Of a stretch of 64,000 bases of DNA, positions 43,948-55,300 are shown one piece after another. A program made the translations under genes and the position numbers. The DNA is taken from the NCBI GenBank assembly GCA_030278955.1, contig JAOANR010000001.1, forward strand, positions 26,355,120 through 26,419,119, read 5' to 3'. The notes beneath the pieces were generated by a model. It worked only from the letters and a program-made list of their open reading frames with translations, searched no databases and was not told where the DNA came from. Position 1 is the stretch's first letter. Each line of letters starts with the position of its first letter. This DNA is from Hygrophila difformis (taxonomy: Eukaryota; Streptophyta; Magnoliopsida; Lamiales; Acanthaceae).

Positions 43948-44597
43948 TGTTGGGGCCATACGAAATGATGGGCCGCGAAGAGCTATTGGGCCATAAAAGA
44001 TGGGCCGAAAGAGACTTTCAAAGAAGATCGAGTTGGAGATCCATTGGGCCGAAGAATGAAAAGAGAACGACCCGGAGCGGCAGAAGAAGCCCGAAAGGAA
44101 GAAAGCTTCAGAGGGAAGGATTTCGGCCGAAATGACATCAATTCAGCCGATTGAAGTAAACAGTGGAATCGGCTTAAGGGAGTCGGCCGGAGAGCGGTTA
44201 TTTCAGCTCCGACTATAAATAGGGGTCGACACACACAAAATCGGAGAGATCAATCCAACCCCCAAATTCCTTTTATCAAATTTAATTCCTTGTTATCTTT
44301 ACTGCTTTCCTTTACAGCTTTCCTTAGAATCTAGCTTAGTTTGTAGCGGTTACCTTTTCCAAATCCACCGTTGTTTCTTAGCAACTGGTAGTTTGGTTCC
44401 TTGTTCTTGGTGAATTCCGCCGTTGTTTCTTAACAACAGGTAGATTCCCCGTTGTAGCTTGTTGTTTTTGATCAATTTAAAGAAGATTCAGTCAATTGTG
44501 GGCGCATTATTGTGATCCGGACCCGTAATCGGTTTGATCCTTTTCCGATAGCCTCCCTTGAGGAGAAAAAGGTCCTTGGCTCAACCCAAGCCAAACA
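43948..44597 (+). repeat. 3' LTR of element C
   Basis: 650 bp copy of 32039-32690 with only a handful of differences (for example aaaagatac against aaagagac near 44008, ccggctat against ccgactat at the TATA box, and one base of length near 44510). It is followed by the target duplication CAGAT. Confidence 0.93.
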
Positions 44598-44650
44598 CAG
44601 ATATTCAAGCCTAGTGACAGACATCAAGCCTACACGAGTAGGTTATAACA
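44598..44650 (-). repeat. 3' LTR of copia element D, proximal part
   Basis: Reverse complement of the first 53 bp of the D LTR, starting at 44650 with TGTTATAACC. The next part of the LTR is at 32038 downward, beyond element C. The first five bases are the C target duplication. Confidence 0.9.
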
Positions 44651-44788
44651 CTCCCCCTTGGCTGTCATTTATACAAAGAATATGCCTCGTTAAAACTTTA
44701 CTAGGAAAAAACCCAGTGGGAAAAAAAATCCTAGTGAAGGAAAAAGAGTACAATATTCTTGTATTGATCGCTCCCCCTGATTTGAACA
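44651..44788 (-). other. 3' untranslated end and polypurine tract of copia element D
   Basis: On the minus strand, after the RNase H stop, this contains the usual copia 3' tail with a poly-T stretch (cctaggattttttttcccac) and ends in the polypurine tract CCAAGGGGGAG just before the LTR start at 44650. Confidence 0.8.
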
Positions 44789-46092
44789 TCACTTTAAATC
44801 TTGAAGCCGTCGCATTCCGATTTTCTTTACGAGCTTCTCAAACGTTGCAGTCGGCAATGCCTTTGTCAATAGATCCGCTAAGTTCTCATCTGATCGAATT
44901 TGTTGCACATCAATTTCACCACTCTTTTGAAGATCATGTGTATAGAAAATTTTTGGTGAAATGTGTTTAGTCCTATCTCCTTTAATATAACCCCCTTTCA
45001 ATTGAGCTATACAAGCCGAATTATCTTCAAATAAAATTGTTGGGGGTATTTTTGGTTCAGTGACCAAACCACAATTTTTCAATATATGATTAGTCATTGA
45101 CCTCAACCAAACACATTCTCGACTAGCCTCATGGATTGCTAATATTTCGGCATGATTTGATGAAGTAGCCGTTAATGTTTGTTTCATAGATCTCCATGAG
45201 ATAGCAGTTCCTCCACACACAAAAATATAGCCTGTTTGAGATTTGGCTTTGTGTGGATCTGATAAATATCCTACATCGCCATATCCGATCAACTCATGTC
45301 GAGAATCTTTTGGGTAAAATAACCCAAGATCAATTGTTCCCTGAAGATAGCGAAAGGTGTGCTTTATGCCTTTCCAATGTCGTTGAGTGGGGCAAGAACT
45401 AAATCTTGCGAGTAAATTAACAGCAAACGCGATATCAGGTCGCGTGCTATTTGCCAGATACATCAATGCGCCAATTGCGCTTAAATATGGCACTTCTGGG
45501 CCAAGTTGTTCTTCATTATCTTCTTTTGGCCTAAATGGATCCTTTGTAGGATCAAGTGCCCGAACGACCATTGGATTACTTAGCGGATGAGCATAATCCA
45601 TTCGAAATTGCTTCAATACCTTTTGGGTATAAGTTGATTGATGAACAAATATGCCCTTTTCCAAATGCTCGATTTGCAAGCCAAGGCAAAATTTCGTTTT
45701 TCCGAAATCCTTGATTTCGAACTCCTTTTTAAGATATTCAACTGCCTTTTCCAGCTCATCAGGAGTTCCAATTAAATTTAAATCGTCAACATAGACTGCA
45801 ACGATTACAAATTCTGGCCCATTTTTCTTTATAAAAACACATGGGCATATAGGGTCATTTATATAACCTTCATTTATTAAACTTTCGCTGAGGCGATTAT
45901 ACCACATTCGACCCGATTGCTTGAGCCCATAAAGTGATTTTTGTAATTTGATGGAATAAACTTCTCTGGGCTTTGAGTTATGAGATTCAGGTAATTTAAA
46001 CCCTTCAGGTATTTTCATATAAATATCATTCTCCAATGAGCCATATAAGTAAGCAGTAACAACATCCATCAGCCTCATTTCGAGCTTTTCTC
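44789..46092 (-). pseudogene. Copia reverse transcriptase C-terminal part and RNase H (element D)
   Basis: Minus-strand open frame of at least 429 residues beginning at the RT motif LMDVVTAYLYGSLE. The catalytic box VYVDDLNLIG is intact. Connection blocks follow (QSTYTQKVLKQF, YLSAIGALMYLANSTRPDIAF) and RNase H has GYGDVGYLSDPHKAKSQTGY, SSNHAEILAIHEA, FEDNSACI and DENLADLLTKALP. Homology starts at about 46092, precisely where the inverted RT N-terminus at 27720 ends, so the two pieces were once contiguous. Without its N-terminal part it cannot be translated as a working polymerase. Confidence 0.9.
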
Positions 46093-47349
46093 GTACTTAT
46101 CAACCTGTTTCCATTGCATAATTTATTTGATGGATATATATACCTAAAATTAAAAAGAATGACTATACAACCCTCATTCAAGTTTATTTTATGATTCAGT
46201 AGTCCAGTACACTTGATCGTGCTTAGATATTCTAATGAAAATATTTTAATTTTCATTATCCATGCTTTTCCCCTTGACAAATATTTTTAGAACTGAGATA
46301 TACATTTTCTTTTGCAGACTGAAATTCCATGATGTAATCATTAATTGTATCAACACATCTCATTGGAAGGGCTAGTATAGCACCCATCTTTAAAAATGCT
46401 TATATTTGAAGTGATGCAGTTTATATTTGTATATATACACTAAAAAAATGCTTATATAGGATCACCCGTAGAGTTTATAAGAATATTATCCGGAAATATC
46501 ACATCTGACTACATCTTCCAGATCAATACCGGTTTTACCATGACCTACATCTAGTATCCATATTGCAATTTTTTTATATATATAAATTTCATTGTAAACA
46601 ATATTTCTTGTAGTATCTTGAGTTAATCCATCTTAATTAAATAATAATACTTTGATTCCTCTCTTGCTAGTGACACGAGATATCACAACATATAATTGTT
46701 CAAAGCTAAAAATTGGTTTTGAAAAATAGAGTTCAACCTTTTTTAAAGATTGACATTATTTTTATAATCATAGTAAAACAAAGTGGGAATTTTCTCCTTT
46801 AAATCGAATGGAAATTTGGTTAAATCCGACAGGCTTATAATCATTCTATCAAGAATTTTCTACTTTCATGGTTTCCCAAAATTAGTTAGCCTTAATTGTA
46901 TGGGTCCGATCTTGTTTACTTTCAACGTGCTTCCATTGCATAATTTATTTGATGGATCTATATTCCTAAGAAGCCTGACTATGCAGCCCTCCTTCAACTT
47001 TATTTCATTATATATACTTTCATCATCTTGACAAATATTGTTAGAACTGAGATATATCTTTTCATTTGCAGACATATGTTCCATGATGTAATCATTGATC
47101 GTATTAATGTCTCATTTGTAGGGGCCAGTCTAGCAACATCTTTAAAAATGTCTAGATTTGAAGTGGTACAATTTATATTTGTATATATAATCTCAACAAT
47201 AGTCGACCCGTAGAATTCATAAGAAAATCATCTTGAAATGTCAAACCTAATGTATATCTCCAGATCAATACCAGTTTTACTAATTACCATCACCTGCATG
47301 AAGTATTCGTTTTGGAATTTTTTTTGGCATATGTGAATTTCATTGTAGA
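46093..47349 (-). pseudogene. Degenerate Helitron helicase fragments (two partly duplicated copies)
   Basis: Minus-strand remnants of a PIF1-like Helitron RepHel helicase. 47084-46866 encodes YLSSNNICQ and IKLKEGCIVRLLRNIDPSNKLCNG, the conserved C-terminal helicase blocks; 46900-46620 continues with a stop-ridden version of the LSRVTS-type end. A second copy of the first part is at about 46440-46093 (LNEGCIVILF, YPSNKLCNGN). 46590-46905 is the inverted relative of 22911-23160. No Helitron terminus is seen here. Element B inserted at the right end and a copia D fragment abuts the left end. Confidence 0.7.
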
Positions 47350-47675
47350 TGATAATGGCCAAAATTGACCATTATTTCCAATCCATTTCCGTGTCTGAGA
47401 CGGACATTTTGATCGTGTTTCCATCTTATTTTAATAAGAAAGCAGTTGAATTCGACAGATTAATGCGAGTTTGTAAGAACATTGAGCCGGTAATAAAAAG
47501 ACACAAAATATGCAATTTTTAATTGTATTTGTGTTAGAAAAATCCAAAAACATGAAAAAAGGAAAAAGAAAAGGAAGAAAAATGGGCAAAAGAATAAAAG
47601 AGCCCACGAAAAAATCAAAAAGATGGGAAAAAGATTGAAAATCCCACAACTGAATTTGGTTAAGTGTTGAAGCAC

Positions 47676-48080
47676 AATTCGAATTGTGCAATTCGAATTA
47701 ATTCGAATTGCACACAATTCGAATTGCTGTAGAGAACAAAGAAATGGTTGTGTTGGGAAGGGATGCAGCAGAGCTAATTCGAATTACTATGGCCAATTCG
47801 AATTAATTCGAATTGGCTTGAATAATTCGAATTAGGCAATGAAGAGAAGGAACCCAAAGGCAAAAAAAAGAAGATGCAATTCGAATTGTCCAATTCGAAT
47901 TAATTCGAATTGGCACAAACAATTCGAATTGCCAACAGATGCAAGGAAGCCAAGAAGAAACCCTCATCTAATTCGAGAAAAGACCAATTCAAATTCTTCA
48001 CAACAATTCGAATTGATAACTGAAGGCCTCATTTCCAGCTCAATGAAGAAATCTCACAATTCGAATTAATTCGAATTGGT
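47676..48080. repeat. Signature repeat cluster 1 of element B (AATTCGAATT)
   Basis: Modules of four AATTCGAATT copies: outer single, inner fused pair (AATTCGAATTAATTCGAATT), outer single. The first is at 47676-47725 with spacers gtgc and gcacac that themselves pair, so about 50 bp is almost one palindrome. Further modules start near 47776 and 47878. The position matches cluster 1 of element A, upstream of the TATA box. Confidence 0.9.
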
Positions 48081-48172
48081 TGAGATAATTCAAACTTCAC
48101 TCAAAAATTCATCCAAAGAAAGCTGTGGAGCATGAGCACAACACTGGTGGGCCTAGGGTTTCGAAATTTGTC

Positions 48173-48179
48173 TATAAAA
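48173..48179 (+). promoter_or_regulatory. TATA box of element B 5' LTR
   Basis: TATAAAA preceded by gggcctagggtttcg, the same upstream phrase as in element A. It lies just downstream of signature cluster 1. Confidence 0.7.
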
Positions 48180-49049
48180 GCAGACCCTCCACAACAGAAT
48201 GAGGAGATCAAGAATTTTGCCAAAAAAGCAGCTGGGGACAAAAAGAATAGCAGGAGGTTCCACACCCCTTAAGGGTTAGGTAGGTAGTTTAGTTTAGTTT
48301 AGTTTATTTTTCTTGCAAGTAGTATAGTTTTACATGCTTTAATCTTAGTTTAGTACAGAAGCAGTTCTTGTAACCCTTAGAGTAGCCATTTCCAGAATTT
48401 TTACATGCTTTCTAGTTAGAATAAACCCTACCTTCAAGTTAATGATGGATTTGGGTTCTTTATTTTGCTTTCAAAGTGTCAATACAAGAAAAATTTCCAG
48501 AAATGGTGTTATTCACGTGTTTTGACACTCTTTAATGCTTTCCTTAGAAATAAATGTGTAGAATGTTTGTTTGTTTCAACTAGGTTACATTTATTATGTC
48601 CTAGTTGACATTCGAACTTAATAAATGCATGTTTGGTGGGTTTTTGGTTTGATTTTGTGCCTTAGAGCTTCAAATAGGCGTTCTTAGGTTTTGGATGTTT
48701 TTAGGGTTTGTTAGAATTTACTTTTATGTCTTATTTTTCTGCCTTGGTTCTGTTTTCTTGATGCCTTAGATAACATAGGTGTTCTTAGCTTTATTCATGC
48801 AGTTCTTGATTTTCTAGATGTTTTAGGTTCTTGATCTTTGAATCCTTTGTTTGTAGAAATAGGGTTTAAATCTTGCCAATACCCACTGGACATGTGTTTG
48901 TTTATTTCTTGAAAACCTCACTAGGGTGGCTGTGAAGTGACATTGATGTGAGATGAGGGATTTGGTAAATCTAAACCCATCATTAACCGCACAGTGTGCA
49001 CCTAACCCATACTTGTGAGAACAAAAATTGTTATTGTTCGAAAATGTCT

Positions 49050-49511
49050 AATTCGAATTGAGGCAATTCGAATTATCTCGAATTGCCTAAGAAATTCGAA
49101 TTGCACAACCAAAAATTTCTTCATGTGGTTTCCAACCAATTCGAATTCTCTAATTCGAATTAATTCGAATTGGTTCATACAATTCGAATTGGCATGAGAA
49201 ATCACATTGTATTGCATACCACCCATTCATGCCTTGGTTTATTTCTCCATCTCTAACCAATTCGAATTGTGCAATTCGAATTAATTCGAATTGCTGAACA
49301 ATTCGAATTCACCTTCCTCTTGAGGAAAATGCCTTAGTCAATTTGAGGAAGAAGAGGACTTCGCCAATTCGAGTTGTCCAATTCGAATTAATTCGAATTG
49401 GTCAATAATTCGAATTAGATGATGTTCCAATTTCTGGCAATGATCAATTGGGTAAAGTAATACTTCGTCCTTCATGCATTCTCAATTCGAATTACCCCAA
49501 TAATTCGAATT
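49050..49511. repeat. Signature repeat cluster 2 of element B
   Basis: Several AATTCGAATT tetramers (near 49050-49100, 49137-49190, 49258-49310 and 49365-49420) and a degenerate last one ending at 49511. The inner pair is usually the fused 20-bp palindrome flanked by C and G. The location corresponds to cluster 2 of element A, downstream of the TATA box. Confidence 0.9.
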
Positions 49512-52112
49512 GAACTATCCTTCTATTTTGAAAACCCCAAAAACATTTTCTTTCAAGATCTGTGTAAGTTGCATGGGTGTATTGGGCCTAGGCCCATTTC
49601 ACCTAACTTTTACCCATTACACATTTCAACCCATTAGTGTCCACTTATTGTGTGCTTAACACCAACACAATACCAAAAACATTTTCTTACTTTCATGTTT
49701 TCTCTTTCATTGTGTGTATGAACGGATAATGAGAAACACCACAGATTAATGTTGGTGAAAGGTCCCTTCACAGGGATATCGATTAACCCGTCTTCTGTGT
49801 GTCAATCATTATCTGTTATTTTGCATGATCTGGTTAGTGGTTGGTGGAACTCCGGCGAGCGTTCTCTTTACCAGAGATTCGATTAGTCACTCAGCCAATT
49901 CCTAATCAGATACAGTTTTACTTCTCCTTATCTTAATTTCTCAACCTGAATTCAAGTTTCAATAGTATCAACTGATGTCGACCAACATCAGTTGAGAAAT
50001 ATTACAGCAAGAAATATGTGGGTTTTTCTTCCACTCACAGACAAAAGAAAACTGAATGACGGCGGTCACCGTCGTTTGGAATTCTTTCTGTCTAAAATCA
50101 TTCATCTGGGATAATTGGGAACCTGGACAGCAGATGTTTGCAGTCCGGAAAACCCCAACTATCTCTGGCATCCTTTTCAGCCGATTTCTTCTCATCTCAG
50201 GCTAATCCACCTTTGTGTATCGCATTCTGTCTAACCCCACCATATATTTTGGGGCATTTTATTTTCCTTTTCATATACTTGTATGCATGATACTATTATG
50301 TAGATGTTCCAGTCATATCATTATTTTGGGGATCCTTCGCCTTGGACACAGAAGTCTTGATTTAAATCAGATGCTGCATAATAAATTTCCAACAAAAATT
50401 CCTTTATAAAATCCGGATCTGAGTAAGGGATAAAATTCAACAGTTATGACTAATTCACATTCTACTGGGGGTTGATTTTGAGAGCTTAGAAGCAGAGTCA
50501 GCGATTAGGTCTCATCTAGACTGAAAGGATCTGTGTTTTAATTGAGAGTTTAGTACCTGTCTAGGGAATGATTTTCAAATATTCATTTGCTTCTCAAAAT
50601 TGCTGTGTGTTGGAAATCTGATATTAGATATCGCATTAAGTCAATATCCACTTGGGTGTAGATGAGATGTGATAAATAATACTAGAGGAACAACATATAG
50701 GCCTTGGTGAATTTCTAAGGTATGGTTGAGTATTCCTTCGACTACTATCTCTTCTGCCAAAGTCTAGAATTGAGTCTTGAGTGAGTACATCCGGAATAGG
50801 TTCATTTATGGATCTGTTTCATTTAGTTTGTATCTCATAACTACCCAGATGTTGTAAGCCCTGTGGCTTATTGATATCTCGGGGGTTCTTGATCTGCATC
50901 TGGTCACCAAGACCAGGGGCTCTTTTATACTAACGGAAAGAGACGTTTTTAACGATTCCGAGTGATAGATTTAAATGCTTTCTTTACCGCTTTCTTACTG
51001 CTTTCCTTTAAAATGCTTTCATAGAGGTCACTCGGAAGAATTAGGGGTTGTCCATCTGTTAAAAGGTTTGAGAGTTATGGAATGGTTTGGGGCTTGATTT
51101 GAAACTTTGGGTGTGACATGGGGGAATGATAGCAGTATTTGGCATGTCAACTAATGATTTGACAGGTGTTGCTCATCCACCGTAAATAATTAACATACTT
51201 TTGCAAGGCATTGCAAGGGGAGTTAAGAGTTTATGGTATCTTAGAAATTGCTGTCTTAAGAGCATGTAAATTCTCACTGCAAGTACCTGTCTGTTAGAGG
51301 GAACATGGTGTAGAAAGCATGAGAGTTAGCTAACTAGAGGATTATCCCAAGCTGAGATCTGTGTATTAAAAATAGAAGTTGAATTGTGTTTCATCTGAAT
51401 CTTGTCCAATCTTTATTATTTCCTCCCTGTCCCTTCTGTCATATTTAAATCTGCTTTCTAGATAGTGTAGCATAATTTTAACCGCTTTCTTAGTGTAACT
51501 TTAATTGCTTTCCTCGATCTAGTTTACCACGCTTTGTAGAATAATCTTTACTGCTTTCTTAATCTGATTTAAATTATGTCAAGTAGTTGTTAGAAACCCT
51601 TGCAAAACTTGAATCGAGTAACCGAGTGGAAAATCTTAGTAAACGACGTGGGCCCTGCTTCCATCGCACATCCTCCAGTGAACGATCCGGTACTTACTAT
51701 AAATTACTGCAATTTTTGACTCCGTGCGCTTTCGGGGGCACAGTTTCTTGACACGAGTAAATAAAAATACAACATTTTAGAAAATACTCATGCAGTGGGA
51801 AAATGCCAAAGGTTTCATGGCAGGAACTTCTGTGACATGAAATTATGAAAAGTATCATGACGCAGATACCGGGGACTCTCAGGGTGACAGACTGAAGGTC
51901 AATCCCGGTTGCACCGTGATATTTGTCAAAAGTTTCATGGCGGGAAGGACCACAACGCCATTTGAAATTAAAGCACCCCACATGAGTAATAAAAAGGGAA
52001 ATCTTAATATATCCTTAAACCCCTTCCCTAAATCATAACTCCTTTCATTTAATAAATCCAAACCTGATATTTCAGAAAATTTACTCGTGGTAGGAAATTG
52101 TCAAAAGTTTCA

Positions 52113-52130
52113 TGGCGCCGTTGCCGGGGA
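52113..52130 (+). promoter_or_regulatory. Primer binding site copy 1, tRNA-Asp, element B
   Basis: TGGCGCCGTTGCCGGGGA preceded by TGTCAAAAGTTTCA. It is identical to the primer site of element A. Either this or the next copy is the active site. Confidence 0.7.
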
Positions 52131-52231
52131 TTCTCGAGGTGCCATTTGAAATCACAGTTTCCTCCTCGAGTAATAAACCAGTAAGAAATTTTGGAAAATA
52201 CTCGTTTCATGCAAACATGTCAAAAGTTTCA

Positions 52232-52249
52232 TGGCGCCGTTGCCGGGGA
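52232..52249 (+). promoter_or_regulatory. Primer binding site copy 2, tRNA-Asp, element B
   Basis: A second perfect copy, 119 bp downstream, again preceded by TGTCAAAAGTTTCA and followed by ggatgcagcgccgtt as in element A. That downstream context favours this copy as the current primer site, which would put the LTR end at 52231. Confidence 0.75.
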
Positions 52250-52378
52250 GGATGCAGCGCCGTTTGCTAGGAGAATTACACTCCTGATTTACTCATAGAT
52301 AGTTTTTGTATATACTATCAAACCATTACTAACCTGGGAATTGTGCAGGTACTGTCAAAATCTTGATACCAACTGCTT

Positions 52379-55300
52379 ATGCAACGGAGGAGGAGCACAT
52401 TGCCGGAGCTACCGTTCGATCTAGAAATAAAAAGGACCGCTCGCCAACTGAGGGCAGAAGCCAGAAGACGGAAAGAGCAGGAGCGTCGGACCCGCACTTC
52501 ACCTGTAACATCGAGCAGCGATCTATCAGACATGGCAGATAACCAGAACATTCCCCCGATCTTACCCATAGACCAACCACCAAATAATCCTGGTAACGGA
52601 GCTGACGGAGGAATGGTAGAACATCCTAATCATGCCAATGAGGAGGAGAATCTACCAAATCTCAATCAGCAACAATACCAGCAATTCCACCAACAACCGC
52701 CACCACCCCTAAACCAATTTCACCAAAATCAAAACATACCAAACCAACAATACCAGAACCAAGCTTTCAATCCAGATCAGTTTCAGAATAACCCACAGGA
52801 TCCACATAACTTCCAGCAGTTTCCCAACTACCACCAACAGTACCAGAACCAAGCTGAACAAGGAAATCAACAACAGCAGCAAGCAGCAGCAGACTTCATG
52901 CAACCAATAGTAGAGCCTTATCTGGATGGACCTGGGAGAGAACACTTTCCTGCACGCAATTTCGAGCTCAAACCAGCACTCATTAATTTGGTGCAAAACA
53001 ATCAGTTCTGCGGTGCAAATCATGAGGACCCTCATGATCATCTCCAGACCTTCCTGGAGCTCTGCGACACGATCAAAAATCAGGGAGTCTCTCCTGATGC
53101 TATAAGGCTAATGTTGTTTCCATTTTCTTTGTATAGTGGTGCCAGGGACTGGTATAAGTCTTTGCCTATTAATCAGAGGAGCACTTGGGCAGACTTGGTG
53201 AGGAGCTTTTTGCTGAAGTATTTTCCGGAATCAAAGATTGAGGAAGGAAGAGCTAAAATTGGATATTTTAAAATGAAGCCAGACGAGTCATTATATGATG
53301 CGAAAGAAAGATTCTTGGGCCTCATCAGGCGATGCCCCCAACACGGGTACGCACCATGGGAGCAATTGAGGAAATTCTACGGAGGACTCACCCATCCATG
53401 GAGAACAATGTTAGACGCTGCTGGCGGACGCCATTTACTCCACTTACCTATGGACCAAGCTTGGGAGAAGATTGAGACAATGTCTGTCAACAGATCCATC
53501 CTAAACACAAACGATAGGAAGGAGGATCCTCCTAGAAAAGTCTTTGTTGTAAGTGAAGGTAAAACAGATTTCGAAAAACTGCAAGAACAGGTAGCTGCGA
53601 TACAGCTGGGCCAAGATAAAGGGAAGGGAAGAGACACGTCCCAGGCAGGAGCCTCATCAAACCAAGTTCAAACACAGCAATCGGGAGTTGTCTGTGGACT
53701 GTGTCAGGGACCTCATCCAACTGATACATGCCAACAGATAGCTAGCGAGAGTTGTAATTATGCCGGGAACTACCAAAATCGCCATCCCAATCTCTCCTAT
53801 TCCAACAACAATGCACTTAATGCGCATTTGTTGCAGCCAAACCAGCCCAACCAGTTCGCAAATCAAAACCCACAGCAAAACTTCAGACCCCAGAATCAAG
53901 GATTCGTCCAGCAAAGAGTGCAGAACTTCCAAAATCAGAATCAGAATTTCCAACCTCAGATCCAACAGAGGCCTAATCAGAACCAAGGCCAGAATTTCCA
54001 GAATTTCCAACCCCAACCTGATCAGAATCAGCAGTATAACCAAAGGCCACCATCTCGTTTGGAGAATCTGATGACCGAGTTTATAGCCAATCAGAAGGAT
54101 ATAAACCAACAACTGCAGTCGTCAATCAAGAATGTGGAGACGCAAGTCACCCAATTGGCCAAGGAACTGCAGAACAGGGGGAAAGGAACACTTCCAAGCA
54201 GTACTGAAGCTAACCCGCAGTGTAAAGCAATCACATTGCGGGGAGGCAAGACTCTACAAGGAATTGTTGGACATGGAAAAGAGACGGCCGAGGAGAAAAA
54301 GGATCCAGCGGAGGGTGAAAAAGAAAATGAAAGGATTGAAGGAGGAGACGGTATTGGACTGGTCGAGGACAAATTAGAAACAGCTATTTCGCAGGCTGAA
54401 GCTGCACATGAAGCTGAAAAGGGTAGGGTTGAAGGTACAACTCCCTTCTCTTTACCACCAAAAAATAATAATAATAAGTACATGCCAAGGGTGCCATACC
54501 CAGCACGTCTTAAAAATAAGGAACAAGATGCAAAATTCAAAAAGTTTTTAGAAAGACTGAAAGCTGTCGAGATCACTATCCCACTGGTTGAAATAATTTC
54601 AGAAATGCCCGTCTATGCTAAATTTCTTAAAGAAATGATTTCAGGGAGGAGAAAAATTGAGCAGGAAGAAGTGGTGATCTTGAGCAGCAGCTGCAGTGCC
54701 ATTATCCAAAGAGTGCTGCCGGAGAAGAAGGGAGATCCAGGCTGTATTACACTACCAGTCCACATCGGGAAAACCAATGTTGGAAAGGGATTGTGTGATC
54801 TGGAATCGAGCATCAACGTTATGCCACTCGCCATGGCTAAACGTCTTCATTTGGGAGTAATTGAACCAGTTACAATGAAATTGCAGCTGGCAGATCGATC
54901 AATCGCCCATCCAATCGGAATCCTGAAGGACGTAATTGTCAAGACGGGAGGGACCCTCTTTCCTGTCGATTTCATTATTCTGGACATAGAAGAAGACTGC
55001 GAGATGCCACTGATCTTAGGCCGCCCCTTCCTCTCAACAGGTGGTGCACTCATCGATGCGCGATCAAATCACATCAAACTCCGAGTTGGAGAAGAAGAGC
55101 TGAATTTCAACATGGGAAAGCTGCAGAAGTTTCCGTCTGAGGAAACTTGTTCCACATTTTCTGTAATAGATGGTAGGAGTGAGGATGAGAGCGTAAACTC
55201 TGTGACTGATGAGCCAAACAAAGTTTCAAAACAGGTACTGAAGCCTGAAGGTGCGGAGCAACCAAGAAGCTGCAACGCTGTCCACTTCGAGGACCCTATC

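Larger units (their letters stand above)
32039..44597 (+). mobile_element. Tat-type Ty3/gypsy LTR retrotransposon C (complete, 12.56 kb)
   Basis: Flanked by the 5-bp target duplication CAGAT at 32034-32038 and 44598-44602. The LTRs are 32039-32690 and 43948-44597, starting TGTTGGGG and ending AAACA, with only a few differences. Order is gag-protease, RT with two RNase H domains, integrase, then a spliced antisense gene with a plant mobile domain. Dual RNase H and antisense accessory genes are known in the Tat lineage (Ogre, Retand and relatives). The element is nested in the copia D LTR and is young. The hexamer GGCCGA is strikingly frequent throughout. Confidence 0.95.
47350..52231 (+). repeat. 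5' LTR of Athila element B (end at 52112 or 52231)
   Basis: Begins TGATAATGG and ends with TTTCA before a primer site, but there are two candidate ends because the terminal 14-mer TGTCAAAAGTTTCA plus primer site occurs twice, at 52112/52113 and 52231/52232. The 3' LTR end, which would decide, lies outside the window. The LTR is therefore 4,763 or 4,882 bp. It contains two clusters of AATTCGAATT modules, a TATA box and a block 49720-51720 that aligns with element A. Confidence 0.88.
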
